Assembly: GCF_963682185.1 (NCBI RefSeq)
Contig: NZ_OY821667.1
Coordinates: 2,294,001 to 2,358,000, forward strand
Reading direction: 5' to 3'
DNA from: an uncultured Cohaesibacter sp.
Lineage (GTDB): Bacteria; Pseudomonadota; Alphaproteobacteria; Rhizobiales; Cohaesibacteraceae
DNA: 64,000 nt
Part shown: positions 52,756 to 62,035 of the stretch, in pieces
Layout of the letters: each line of letters starts with the position of its first letter
How positions within the stretch are numbered: position 1 is the first letter of the stretch
Position numbers and translations under genes: made by a program
Notes under the pieces: model-generated
Databases searched by the model: none
What the model saw: the letters and a program-made list of their open reading frames with translations, nothing else
What the model was told of the DNA's origin: nothing

Positions 52756-53901
52756 TTATAACCTTGAGCAATCTTCAAGATATTCGTCTGATTGCATTTC
52801 GGTAAGGCGGGAGGCTGTGCGATCAAACTCGAAGGCCTCCGTTCCGTTCATATTCTGCGCCAAATCAAACTGGGAAACATCGGCCAACGCAATGACACGC
52901 ACATGGTTGTCATAGAGCGTATCGATCAGGATGATGAAGCGTTTGGCCTCGTTGCGCATGGACCGCTCAAATGGCGGAATACCGTCGATAAAGATCGTAT
53001 GATAGACCTCGCACAAGCGTAAATAGTCCGAGGCACCCAAGGGGCGCGCGCAGAGATCTGCGAACGAAAAACGGGCCATGCCATGATAGGCCTCAGGCAC
53101 ATGAATGCTGCGCCCCTGATTTTCCACCGCATCGCTGGGCGCGCGCGGTGCCTCGATCACCGTTTCCCACATAGACTGGAAACGGGCTTCGGTTTCTGCA
53201 TTTTTCGGGAAAAGATAAACCGGTTGACCGCCCAACTTTTCCATCCGGAAATCAGTCCGAGACGAGAGCCGAAGCACCTCGCACCGCTCTTTCAAAAGTG
53301 CGATGAAGGGCAAGAATAACTGCCGGTTCAGCCCGTCCTTATACAGCAGATCCGGATCGACGTTGGAGGTGGCAACCACCACCACCCCATCCGCAAACAG
53401 ACGAGAGAAGAGACGCCCAAGAAGCATCGCATCGGCAATGTCAGTGACGCTAAACTCATCAAAGCACAACAGACGCATTTCCTGACACAAAGCGTCAGCC
53501 ACGGGCTTGATCGGATCATCGCCCTTGATCTTGCCGCTGGCGATGTCGGCCCGCGCCTGCTTGATGCGCGCATGCATGTTGCGCATGAATTCATGGAAGT
53601 GATAGCGCCCCTTGCGCCTGACCGGGGCCACCTCGAAAAACAGGTCCATGATCATGGTTTTGCCGCGACCGACCTCACCCCAGATATAAAGCCCCCTTAC
53701 GGGCTCGACGGGCTGACGTTTGGCAAACAGCCATCCAAGGGAAGATGTTTTCCGCGAGAGCCGCTTTTCACTCACCTTTTCAAGCAATTGGTCGAAACGA
53801 ACGGCCAATGCTCTCTGATCAGCATCCTCATCGATATCGCCGTGCCTTACCTTGCTGTCATAGAGATCCGATACCGAAATGTCGCCCAATTCACTGCTCA
53901 A
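52756..53901 (-). CDS. zapE: Cell division protein ZapE (AFG1-family ATPase)
   Basis: This 381-residue ATPase interacts with FtsZ in characterised bacteria. Walker A is WGEVGRGKTMIMDLF, Walker B is LLCFDEFSVTDIAD, and GVVVVATSNVDPDLLYKDGL is family-specific. It is usually next to mdh in alphaproteobacteria. The 314-base gap upstream (53902-54215) has a short hairpin (AGAGCAT with ATGCTCT at 54133-54159) and probably its promoter. Confidence 0.95.
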   Translation of the reverse strand: MSSELGDISVSDLYDSKVRHGDIDEDADQRALAVRFDQLLEKVSEKRLSRKTSSLGWLFAKRQPVEPVRGLYIWGEVGRGKTMIMDLFFEVAPVRRKGRYHFHEFMRNMHARIKQARADIASGKIKGDDPIKPVADALCQEMRLLCFDEFSVTDIADAMLLGRLFSRLFADGVVVVATSNVDPDLLYKDGLNRQLFLPFIALLKERCEVLRLSSRTDFRMEKLGGQPVYLFPKNAETEARFQSMWETVIEAPRAPSDAVENQGRSIHVPEAYHGMARFSFADLCARPLGASDYLRLCEVYHTIFIDGIPPFERSMRNEAKRFIILIDTLYDNHVRVIALADVSQFDLAQNMNGTEAFEFDRTASRLTEMQSDEYLEDCSRL

Positions 53902-54215
53902 TTGCTTGCCTCATCAAGATCCGGCATAAGAATGCCCTGTGAAAATATACGTCTCTGCGCTTGCCTGTCGCTGTTTCCACCAAATCGCAAAATATGGCAT
54001 CAAAAGAAAGGCGACAACGGCACCTTAACCTGCAAACGTTGAACGGCAGTCGCTTGCGGAGAAAGCACAAATAAGAATGGTTCTGCTTTAGGGGAAATGA
54101 GGGTGCAAGGAAATCATCCCTAAGACGGATGAAGAGCATAAAGCCCCGCTTCATGCTCTCCCACATACACCATCATGCTTGGAGGACGCTTTCAGATCGA
54201 GAAAGCTTACCCAAC

Positions 54216-54806
54216 TCAGCGGGTAAAGGACAAACTCCGACCATCCATCGTTGCCTGACCGGAGAAGCGCCCCGGCCCATTCGAATGGAACCGTCCAAGA
54301 ATGGTCGAACCGTCTTCAGCCAGGAAGACAACCAGCTTTTCACCATCCAGACGCCATGCATTGATTCTCTGCAGATCGGAAGAACTACAGCCACGCGAAG
54401 ACGCCCGATATCCGCCAGTCCAGTTGGTCAAATTGATATTCAATTTGCACTGCTCGGCTCCAGAGGTCAGCGTCCAGGCCCCCAGAAGATCGGTTCGCTT
54501 CAAATTGCGCGCCGAAGACGGCACGGGCTGGGATAGCGCCGACATGTCATTCTGAACCGGAGGCGCCAGTTCGGCCTCAGCCCCCATTGCATTGTTGATC
54601 GGCTGTCCGGACTGCTGCCCCGTCGAATAGGACTGGTTCGGATACTGATCATTGGGAATAAGAGATCCAAGCGCCTGACTCTCGACAGGCGACGTCGGAG
54701 CTGGGTTCAATGGGGATGCGTCATTGCCACCAAACCGGTCAAATCCAGCGGATGAACAAGCTGTCAGCAACAAACCGGCACACAAAAGCGCGGAATAGCG
54801 AATCAT
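54216..54806 (-). CDS. Omp19/Inh-like outer-membrane lipoprotein (protease-inhibitor fold)
   Basis: The 196-residue lipoprotein has a lipobox, LLLTACSS. A disordered Ser/Pro/Gln-rich linker is followed by the C-terminal AprI/Inh domain (about 103-196): DLLGAWTLTSGAEQCKLNIN, then GYRASSRGC and INAWRLDGEKLVVFLAEDG. Inh proteins inhibit serralysin-type metalloproteases in the periplasm, and Brucella Omp19 blocks host proteases. A second Inh-like lipoprotein gene lies immediately upstream. Confidence 0.88.
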   Translation of the reverse strand: MIRYSALLCAGLLLTACSSAGFDRFGGNDASPLNPAPTSPVESQALGSLIPNDQYPNQSYSTGQQSGQPINNAMGAEAELAPPVQNDMSALSQPVPSSARNLKRTDLLGAWTLTSGAEQCKLNINLTNWTGGYRASSRGCSSSDLQRINAWRLDGEKLVVFLAEDGSTILGRFHSNGPGRFSGQATMDGRSLSFTR

Positions 54807-54903
54807 ACCACTCTCCTTACGTCACACAGATAAGAGTTTTGATTCTTATTGGTAAATATTCAAGGACCAACTGAAAGATCCGTTAATTTCAAGCAGAAAC
54901 TGG

Positions 54904-55551
54904 TCAAGATTTCTTCAGAACCAGCATATTGCCTTCTTTATTCACACCAACCCAGACACCACGCCCATCAGACCGCAGTTTGACAATGTCGTCGCCCATA
55001 TGGTCGCGCAACACCAAACGGTCATCAAAAGCCACCCAGCTATCCAGCATGAACAGGCTCGTCGGGCAAGCAGAATTTCCAGAAGCCTTGTAGCCATAAT
55101 CCCTGCGGGCATCTTCAAGAACAAGCTCACAACTCTCTGAGAGCCCCAAAGACGAGCCTATCTGTCTGAGCTTTTCTCTTGAACTCTTAGGCTGCAACTT
55201 CCAACGGCCAACAAAGGGCTTAAGTTCCGCGTGGGTCGTGCCTTTAGGCACAAAATCCTGAGAGGCTTCGGCATAAGCCTGACGGAATTCAGCATCAACG
55301 GCATCGAACGCCGCGCCCGGCTCGTCAGCCCCCAGCGCCTCTTCATTTGGCTTGGAGAATTTGTCCGCAGCAGCGGCTAAAGCAAGATCAGCGCTTTGGT
55401 CGGGCGCGGAGACCACCCAGTCACCACCCACAGCATCAGAGGTTTGCAGTGGTCTGCTCTGGCCCGATGAAAGCCCTCCAGAAGACACCGCACAGCCCCC
55501 CAGCGCCAAGGCGAAGAGAGAGATGGTCATGAGTGTTCCAGATCGTTTCAC
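54904..55551 (-). CDS. Second Inh-like lipoprotein
   Basis: GTG 55551 (VKRSGTLMTISLFALALGGC) follows GAGG and gives 215 residues with a lipobox at LGGC. An Ala-rich linker precedes the Inh-like domain (about 118-215): FVGRWKL, SCELVLEDARRDYGYKASG, LFMLDSWVAFDDRLVLRDHM. It is more diverged than the gene at 54216, with two cysteines in the same positions. It is probably a paralogue with a different target. The assignment to the Inh fold rests on the pattern, not on a search. Confidence 0.7.
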   Translation of the reverse strand: MKRSGTLMTISLFALALGGCAVSSGGLSSGQSRPLQTSDAVGGDWVVSAPDQSADLALAAAADKFSKPNEEALGADEPGAAFDAVDAEFRQAYAEASQDFVPKGTTHAELKPFVGRWKLQPKSSREKLRQIGSSLGLSESCELVLEDARRDYGYKASGNSACPTSLFMLDSWVAFDDRLVLRDHMGDDIVKLRSDGRGVWVGVNKEGNMLVLKKS

Positions 55552-55794
55552 AATCAGCCTCGAAAGCGCACAAAGAAGAAATGCGGCCCCGCCTTGTACG
55601 CCCCAAAACCACACAGAGCCAGCCAAAAGCCGGAAACATCAGTAGTTTGCGCAAGGCGGATACCCGATACGCCCCAACGGATAACAGGGAATTGTGGCAA
55701 AGACAAAAGTTTTTTGCCCAAGCCCGTGTTCCATAAGACCAATTCACAGGGCCCCGCCAATATCACGCGCTCTAAGGCACAAAAGGCGGACAAC

Positions 55795-55824
55795 AAAAAA
55801 GCTCTCCGAGAGCACCCGGAGAGC
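55795..55824 (-). terminator. Rho-independent terminator of fba
   Basis: On the minus strand GCTCTCCG and CGGAGAGC pair around 8 bases, followed by six T. It lies 30 bases past the aldolase stop. The rest of 55552-55853 holds nothing else I can support. Confidence 0.85.
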
Positions 55825-55853
55825 CTTGTTCTTAAAGCAACAGTGCTCGTCTA

Positions 55854-56936
55854 TTACTTGTCAGCAACAGAACGGCCAGCCGAACCAAGATCCTGCATGG
55901 CTTCTTCGAGGCGGGCAATCATGCCCTGTTCGCCTGCACGCAGCCATTTGCGCGGATCATAGAATTTCTTGTATGGCGTGCCATCTTTCGGATCCACCTG
56001 ATGCTTGAAGGCAACCGGATTTTCGTCGAGTTTCGCGCCAACAGCCTCAGCAAAGGCAAACTGGATGTCGGTGTCGATATTCATCTTGAACACGCCATAA
56101 GACACAGCTTCGGAAATCTGCTCTTTCGGAGACCCAGAGCCACCGTGGAACACCAGGCTCAACGGCTTGTCGGCCAGATTGCGTTCCTTAGCAACCAGCT
56201 CCTGAGAATGTTTCAGGATTTCCGGACGCAGCTTGACGTTGCCCGGAGCATAAACGCCATGCACGTTACCGAAGGATGCAGCCACGGTGAAGTGACCGAT
56301 CTTGGACAGGATGTCATAGGCATAAAGAACATCTTCAGGCTGGGTGTAGAGACGTGGATCGGCTGCATCACCTTCTTCCAGCTCTTTACCAATGCCGTCT
56401 TCTTCGCCGCCGGTAACGCCAAGCTCGATTTCAAGGCTCATGCCCATCGGCGCCATGCGTTCCAGATATTTGGCGCTGATCGCAACGTTGTCTTCCAGAG
56501 ATTCTTCGGACAGGTCGATCATGTGAGAGGTGTAAAGCGGACGACCATTCGCTTTATAGTATTTTTCACCTTCGTCCAGCAGACCGTCGACCCATGGCAG
56601 CAGTTTCTTGTTGCAGTGGTCGGTGTGAAGAACGGCACAGATGCCATATTCTTTTGCCAGCAGATGCACATGCTGCGCAATGGATACAGAACCCAAAACG
56701 CGTGCGCGCATCGCATCAGGAGCACCCTGACCAGCGAAGAACTGTGCGCCGCCGTTCGACATCTGAATGATGATATCGGATTTTGCTTTGGCAGCTGCTT
56801 CCATTACCGCATTGAGACTGTTGGTGCCGGTAACGTTGACGGCTGGCAGAGCATATCCACCTTCTTTGCATGCTTCCAGAAGCTGCAAATACTCTTCGCC
56901 GGTGATGACGCCCGGGCTCAATTTGATTCCGCTCAC
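55854..56936 (-). CDS. fbaA: Class II fructose-bisphosphate aldolase
   Basis: This zinc-dependent aldolase of glycolysis and gluconeogenesis has 360 residues. Zinc ligands lie in AVLHTDHCNKKLLPW. LVFHGGSGSPKEQISEAV, KMNIDTDIQFAFAEAV and DPRKWLRAGEQGM are family hallmarks of the E. coli FbaA type. The 294-base gap upstream has no supported gene. Confidence 0.97.
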   Translation of the reverse strand: MSGIKLSPGVITGEEYLQLLEACKEGGYALPAVNVTGTNSLNAVMEAAAKAKSDIIIQMSNGGAQFFAGQGAPDAMRARVLGSVSIAQHVHLLAKEYGICAVLHTDHCNKKLLPWVDGLLDEGEKYYKANGRPLYTSHMIDLSEESLEDNVAISAKYLERMAPMGMSLEIELGVTGGEEDGIGKELEEGDAADPRLYTQPEDVLYAYDILSKIGHFTVAASFGNVHGVYAPGNVKLRPEILKHSQELVAKERNLADKPLSLVFHGGSGSPKEQISEAVSYGVFKMNIDTDIQFAFAEAVGAKLDENPVAFKHQVDPKDGTPYKKFYDPRKWLRAGEQGMIARLEEAMQDLGSAGRSVADK

Positions 56937-57230
56937 GCTGATCTCCCTTAAAGTTTCGAGACTAAATTAATTCTCGATAGTCAAATAAAACATTCCTTCT
57001 CCAACGTCCAGAAAATAGCAAAGAAAGAAGCGATATCGGAACTATCGATTAGTATTTTTCCTGTGTTAGCACAAATCATTGAACAGCTTCAATGTTTACA
57101 CGCAAACACCGAAAAGCAAATGCCAATCAGTAGCATTTCATTGCTTATGTCAGCCTTTTTACATGAGCTGGCATGCAGTTAGAGCAGACCGATCTCCTTA
57201 ATGCCCCGCTCTGAAAGACAAATGATTGCA

Positions 57231-57686
57231 TCAAGCAGCCATGGAACCGGGCAACAATCCCGTCGCAACGGCCCTATCGATGGCAAGGCGCAGATCTGCA
57301 TAGGTTTCCCTTACCGCCCTCTTGCGATGTCCCGGAAGGTCAATCCTGTCATACGAGTCCGGCACATTGAGATAGATGATCGGCGGATTGTAAGGGAAGA
57401 TCGGATGCTTGTGCGACCTGCTTTTAGGCTCAAATCCAACGACGATGTCAATGCGCGGCGAATAGGCTTGCAGGAAAATGTCGACCGGCTTTGGACAATA
57501 GTCTTCCGGCGCAATACCATTCTCTCTGAGCACGTCAAACACATGCCTGTCCAATCGTTCTGCAGGTTCGAAACCGGCGCTGAATGCACGGACGGCATTG
57601 TTAAGCCCCCGATTGAAATAAGCTTCGGCCATGATGCTCCGATCATTATTCGTTTCATCAAGGAACAGGATATTCGTTTGCAGCAT
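57231..57686 (-). CDS. Low-molecular-weight phosphatase-fold protein lacking the catalytic cysteine
   Basis: ATG 57686 follows GGAGGG and gives 151 residues. The fold is that of ArsC/LMW protein tyrosine phosphatases: ILFLDETNNDRSIMAEAYFN, then RAFSAGFEP, then RENGIAPEDYCPKPVDIFLQ and DIVVGFEP. In active members the loop is C-x5-R (for example CTGNSCRS). Here both cysteines are Asp (DETNNDRS), so catalysis by the usual cysteine route is impossible. It may be a regulatory or binding protein. No ars genes are nearby. Confidence 0.75.
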   Translation of the reverse strand: MLQTNILFLDETNNDRSIMAEAYFNRGLNNAVRAFSAGFEPAERLDRHVFDVLRENGIAPEDYCPKPVDIFLQAYSPRIDIVVGFEPKSRSHKHPIFPYNPPIIYLNVPDSYDRIDLPGHRKRAVRETYADLRLAIDRAVATGLLPGSMAA

Positions 57687-57973
57687 GAAACCCTCCGTTC
57701 TGCCAACGCTCAGGCAGCCAACTAAACAAACTTTCCGACAACTCCGTGACAACCCAAAAAGAATTGTCATTCTCTCCCCCGAAGCAGGCCGGAAATCAGA
57801 ATTGGTGTTTGGTTGACAATGTCATCACTCACATGGGCTTAAGCAGACAGCATTTCAAGAATTCAGTTTTCTTATTTATTTCAATAACTAAGATGGAGTG
57901 GCCTCGCATTCTTGACACATTCCTGACAATCCACATTTGGACACTATCGCTTAAAAACAAATGAGCCCAAACC

Positions 57974-58010
57974 AAAAAAACCGCCCACCAGATCTCTCTG
58001 GAGGGCGGTT
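57974..58010 (-). terminator. Rho-independent terminator of the sdhCDAB operon
   Basis: On the minus strand ACCGCCC pairs with GGGCGGT, with CCAG/CTGG inside, followed by seven T (57980-57974). It lies 47 bases after sdhB. The rest of 57687-57973 has no supported gene. Confidence 0.85.
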
Positions 58011-58056
58011 CTGATTCACTCAGCATCCAGCTTATAGCCAGAAGCAACACACCATA

Positions 58057-58839
58057 TTAAACAGCGCGTTCAAGCAGCATACGCTTGATTTCGGCAATTG
58101 CCTTGGCCGGGTTCAGGCCTTTCGGGCAAACCTTGGTGCAGTTCATGATCGTGTGACAACGATAGGCACCGAAGGCATGATCGAGTTGATCAAGACGTTC
58201 ACCGGTATATTCGTCACGGCTATCGATGATCCAGCGATAAGCCTGAAGAAGAGCCGATGGGCCGATGTAACGATCACCATTCCACCAGTAGGATGGGCAA
58301 GAGGTCGAGCAGCAGGCACACAGGATACATTCATAAAGGCCGTCAAGTTTCTGACGATCTTCATGAGACTGCAGCCATTCGGTGTCTGGAGCCGGCGTAT
58401 CGGTCTTCAGATAAGGCTCGATGGAAGCATGCTGGGCATAGAAATTGTTGAGGTCCGGTACAAGGTCCTTGACCACTTTCATATGCGGCAGCGGATACAC
58501 ATTCACAGACTTGGACTTGCATTCGTCCATACCGAAGGTACAGGCGAGATTGTTTGCCCCGTCGATGTTCATGGCGCAGGAACCGCAGATGCCTTCACGG
58601 CAAGAACGGCGCAACGTCAGGGTTGCATCGATATTGTCTTTAATGTAGAGCAGCCCATCGAGAACCATCGGGCCACAATCGTCACGATCGACATAATATG
58701 TGTCGATCTGGGGGTTTTTGCCGTCATCAGGATTCCAGCGATAAACGCGGAATTCGGTCAAGTTGGTCGCACCTTCAGGCTTTGGCCAAGTCTTGCCTTC
58801 TTTAATCCGTGAATTTTTCGGCAGCGCAAGTTCAACCAT
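58057..58839 (-). CDS. sdhB: Succinate dehydrogenase iron-sulfur subunit
   Basis: The 260-residue SdhB carries three iron-sulfur clusters. The 2Fe-2S ligands lie in [18 protein letters not shown], and the 4Fe-4S and 3Fe-4S ligands in [18 protein letters not shown] and [17 protein letters not shown]. The start is [10 protein letters not shown]. It is the last gene of sdhCDAB. Confidence 0.97.
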   Translation of the reverse strand: MVELALPKNSRIKEGKTWPKPEGATNLTEFRVYRWNPDDGKNPQIDTYYVDRDDCGPMVLDGLLYIKDNIDATLTLRRSCREGICGSCAMNIDGANNLACTFGMDECKSKSVNVYPLPHMKVVKDLVPDLNNFYAQHASIEPYLKTDTPAPDTEWLQSHEDRQKLDGLYECILCACCSTSCPSYWWNGDRYIGPSALLQAYRWIIDSRDEYTGERLDQLDHAFGAYRCHTIMNCTKVCPKGLNPAKAIAEIKRMLLERAV

Positions 58840-58942
58840 CTTTTCGCTCCGTATTCGGGTCGCGCCCTTATCGCATCAAGGCGAGCTCGGGCTTTAATTT
58901 CGAAAAGGCCGGGCAACGTCATGCTGCCCGACTTGAAAGACA

Positions 58943-60790
58943 TTAGTAGACGCGAGCTTTCGGCGCGATCTTGGCAAGGTCGATACCGCCTTCTTCCTCG
59001 GAAGTGAGCGGATCGAGAATAACCGGACGATAGTCAAGTTTGACATCGCCATTCTCTGCGACCCAAGCCAGCGTATGCTTACGCCAGTTTTCGTCGTCAC
59101 GACCACCCAGAGGACCATCTTTATAGTCTTCACGAGCGTGTGCACCGCGGCTTTCCTTACGAGCTTCAGCACCAACGACCGTTGGAAGGGCGTTGATCAT
59201 CAGGTTCTGAAGTTCGAGGGATTCCATGAGGTCGGAGTTCCAGATCAGTGACCGGTCTGTCACTTTCATTTCACTCATTTCACCCCAAAGAGCAGCCATT
59301 TCCTTGCAGCCCTGTTCCAACGTTTCCTGAGTACGGAAGACAGCGGCGTTGTTCTGCATGCTCTTCTGCATTTTCAGGCGCAGCTGAGCAGTGGTCTGAG
59401 AGCCGTTTGCATGACGGACCATGTCGAAGTTGGCCATGATCTTGTCAAAGCAAGCCTGGTTCGGCGTCGGCATCGGAGCTTCGCGGTCGATAACCTTGCC
59501 AGCCTTGATAGCTGCTGCACGGCCAAAGACGACAAGGTCGATGAGCGAGTTGGACCCAAGACGGTTGGCACCGTGAACCGAGGCACAAGCCGCTTCACCG
59601 ACAGCCATGAGGCCCGGAGCAACTGCGTTCGGATCATCCTTGGTTGGGTTGAGCACTTCACCCCAATAGTTGGTCGGAATACCACCCATATTGTAGTGAA
59701 CGGTCGGCAGAACCGGAATAGGTTCCTTGGTCACGTCAACACCGGCAAAAATCTCGGCCGATTCGGAAATACCCGGCAGGCGCTCTGCCAGCATATCCGG
59801 ATCAAGGTGATCAAGATGCAGGAAGATGTGGTCCTTGTTCGGGCCAACACCGCGACCTTCGCGAATTTCGATGGTCATGCAGCGGGAAACCACGTCACGG
59901 GAAGCAAGGTCCTTGGCGCTCGGTGCATAACGCTCCATGAAGCGTTCGCCTTCGGAGTTGACCAGATACCCGCCTTCACCACGAACACCTTCGGTGATCA
60001 GGCAACCAGCGCCGTAGATGCCGGTCGGATGGAACTGAACGAATTCCATGTCCTGCAGCGGCAGGCCAGCACGGGCGATCATGGCGTTACCGTCACCGGT
60101 AATCGTGTGGGCAGACGTTGCGGAGAAGTAGCAACGACCATAACCACCGGTCGCCAGAACAACCATTTTGGCGTTGAAGCGATGGATGGTACCGTCATCA
60201 AGGTTCCAGGCAACCAGACCTTCGCAGGTCCCGTCTTCGTTCATCAGCAGGTCAAGACCGAAATATTCGATATAGAACTCAGCCTTGTTGCGGATGGACT
60301 GACCATAAAGCGTATGAAGGATAGCGTGCCCGGTACGGTCAGCAGCAGCACAGGTACGCTGCACAGCAGGCCCTTCACCATAGTTCTGCATATGGCCACC
60401 GAACGGACGCTGGTAGATCTTGCCTTCTTCGGTACGCGAGAAAGGAACACCATAATGTTCCAGCTCGTAAACCGCAGCCGGAGCTTCACGGGCAAGATAT
60501 TCCATGGCATCGGTATCACCGAGCCAGTCAGAGCCCTTGACGGTGTCATACATATGCCACTGCCAGCTGTCAGGCCCCATATTTTCCAGAGACGCCGCGA
60601 TGCCACCCTGTGCAGCAACGGTGTGCGAACGGGTTGGGAAAACCTTGGTTACGCAAGCAGTGCGCAGTCCCTGCTCGGCCATGCCGAGAGTTGCGCGCAG
60701 ACCAGCGCCACCAGCCCCCAAAACGACAACATCGTGATAGTGGTCGTGAACTTCATAGGCACGACCATTGATATTATAAGTATTGGCCAT
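58943..60790 (-). CDS. sdhA: Succinate dehydrogenase flavoprotein subunit
   Basis: This FAD subunit has 615 residues and oxidises succinate to fumarate. FAD binding is in [20 protein letters not shown], the flavin-attaching His is in [12 protein letters not shown], and substrate residues are in [20 protein letters not shown]. It begins 6 bases after sdhD. Confidence 0.98.
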   Translation of the reverse strand: MANTYNINGRAYEVHDHYHDVVVLGAGGAGLRATLGMAEQGLRTACVTKVFPTRSHTVAAQGGIAASLENMGPDSWQWHMYDTVKGSDWLGDTDAMEYLAREAPAAVYELEHYGVPFSRTEEGKIYQRPFGGHMQNYGEGPAVQRTCAAADRTGHAILHTLYGQSIRNKAEFYIEYFGLDLLMNEDGTCEGLVAWNLDDGTIHRFNAKMVVLATGGYGRCYFSATSAHTITGDGNAMIARAGLPLQDMEFVQFHPTGIYGAGCLITEGVRGEGGYLVNSEGERFMERYAPSAKDLASRDVVSRCMTIEIREGRGVGPNKDHIFLHLDHLDPDMLAERLPGISESAEIFAGVDVTKEPIPVLPTVHYNMGGIPTNYWGEVLNPTKDDPNAVAPGLMAVGEAACASVHGANRLGSNSLIDLVVFGRAAAIKAGKVIDREAPMPTPNQACFDKIMANFDMVRHANGSQTTAQLRLKMQKSMQNNAAVFRTQETLEQGCKEMAALWGEMSEMKVTDRSLIWNSDLMESLELQNLMINALPTVVGAEARKESRGAHAREDYKDGPLGGRDDENWRKHTLAWVAENGDVKLDYRPVILDPLTSEEEGGIDLAKIAPKARVY

Positions 60791-60796
60791 CTGATC

Positions 60797-61171
60797 TTAC
60801 CCTCCAAATGCCACTTTAAGCACCGCGAAGAAAAGGGCGGCACAGACGACGATAGCCGCGAAGCTGTTCAGGATCTTGGACAGCGTGCGATAAAGCTGAT
60901 TCTGGAAATAGTCTTCCGGAATGGTGATCGCGCCCAGATAGGCGTGATATCCGGACACGGCGATAACCAACAGAAGGAAAATTGCGACAAGCGGATGTCC
61001 AACAAGCGCTTTGGCCTGCTCATAGTCGGATCCGGCAGCGGCTATTACAAAAATAACGAAGCCGATGGTGAGGAAAACCAGAGCAAAAGCTGTAAGCCGC
61101 ATCATCCAGTGATGTTCCGTGCCGTGATGAGTCTCACCAAGGCCACGGATGATTTTGGTAGATGTTTTCAT
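60797..61171 (-). CDS. sdhD: Succinate dehydrogenase membrane anchor subunit
   Basis: The 124-residue anchor has three membrane helices (LTAFALVFLTIGFVIFVIAA, AIFLLLVIAVSGYHAYLG and the C-terminal FAAIVVCAALFFAVLKVAF). The His in GYHAYLG is the likely haem b ligand. It starts 16 bases after sdhC. It holds SdhAB to the membrane and delivers electrons to ubiquinone. Confidence 0.93.
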   Translation of the reverse strand: MKTSTKIIRGLGETHHGTEHHWMMRLTAFALVFLTIGFVIFVIAAAGSDYEQAKALVGHPLVAIFLLLVIAVSGYHAYLGAITIPEDYFQNQLYRTLSKILNSFAAIVVCAALFFAVLKVAFGG

Positions 61172-61187
61172 TTTTCTCTCCCCGTCC

Positions 61188-61592
61188 TCACATTACAGCG
61201 TAACCGATGATCCAGATAACGACCGTCAACAGGAAGCCGCCCAGGATGGTTGCGCGATAAAGGAATTCAATCTGGGGCTTCTCCATCATCACAGGGATAT
61301 CCCACAGGAAGTGACGGATACCACCAAGCATGTGATGCATGAGTGACCAGGTTAGGCAGAACAACACAAAGCGCCCCAGAATGGAGCCCCAGAGGGTCTG
61401 CGCGGTTTCAAAAGCTTCAGGCCCGATTGCCAGAGCAATCAGCCAATACGCCAAAAAGAACATGCCGACATAAGCACCAATCCCTGTGACACGATGGCTA
61501 ATGGAAGTCGCCATCGACAGGGTGATCTTGTAGGCAGAGTTTTGGACATGGGGAGATGTAGGGCGTTTACCCTTCAGGTCGACGTCTGTCAT
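61188..61592 (-). CDS. sdhC: Succinate dehydrogenase cytochrome b556 subunit
   Basis: This 134-residue integral subunit has SISHRVTGIGAYVGMFFLAY with a conserved haem/quinone-site pattern and LMHHMLGGIRHFLWD with the haem ligand His. Three membrane helices are visible. It is the first gene of the operon; its promoter lies in 61593-62035. Confidence 0.95.
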   Translation of the reverse strand: MTDVDLKGKRPTSPHVQNSAYKITLSMATSISHRVTGIGAYVGMFFLAYWLIALAIGPEAFETAQTLWGSILGRFVLFCLTWSLMHHMLGGIRHFLWDIPVMMEKPQIEFLYRATILGGFLLTVVIWIIGYAVM

Positions 61593-62035
61593 ATTTTCGG
61601 TCCTCGACAGCTGACACTTACGTATTACGTAAAAATAACCAGTTTTTGGTCTGCATGTCTGTTGTCATAGCGAGATTTCTGGATCTGGTCAAAGCGACCA
61701 ACCCGCTAATTCGATGAATTTTGTCCAAACTGCGCCTAACGGACAGCATCACATTTGAACAATTATGCCATTATCTCGATCAAGATTAAGATCAAGTAAG
61801 CAATATCTTAGCGGACGTGACGTAACTTACTTGCAAATATGGGGGTGTAATATGATATTTCGCAAATCCTCCCTACTTTTGGCGAACTAGCCACAAACAA
61901 TTGTAAAAAACCCGTCGATACGCCTTCAAGCAAACTCTTGAGGCGACATCCCGGCATCTTTTCCTCCTGATGATCCAGCGCCCCGTGCTCATGAAAGCAT
62001 CAGGCACCAAACCGTATCACTCTTATCTACCATGT
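61593..62035. promoter_or_regulatory. sdh promoter region with a near-palindrome
   Basis: This 443-base gap lies upstream of sdhC and downstream of mch. TTACGTATTACGTAA at 61618-61632 is a near-perfect palindrome 26 bases before the sdhC start and may be an operator. AT-rich DNA at 61840-61920 could hold a promoter. No gene or riboswitch is supported here. Confidence 0.4.
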
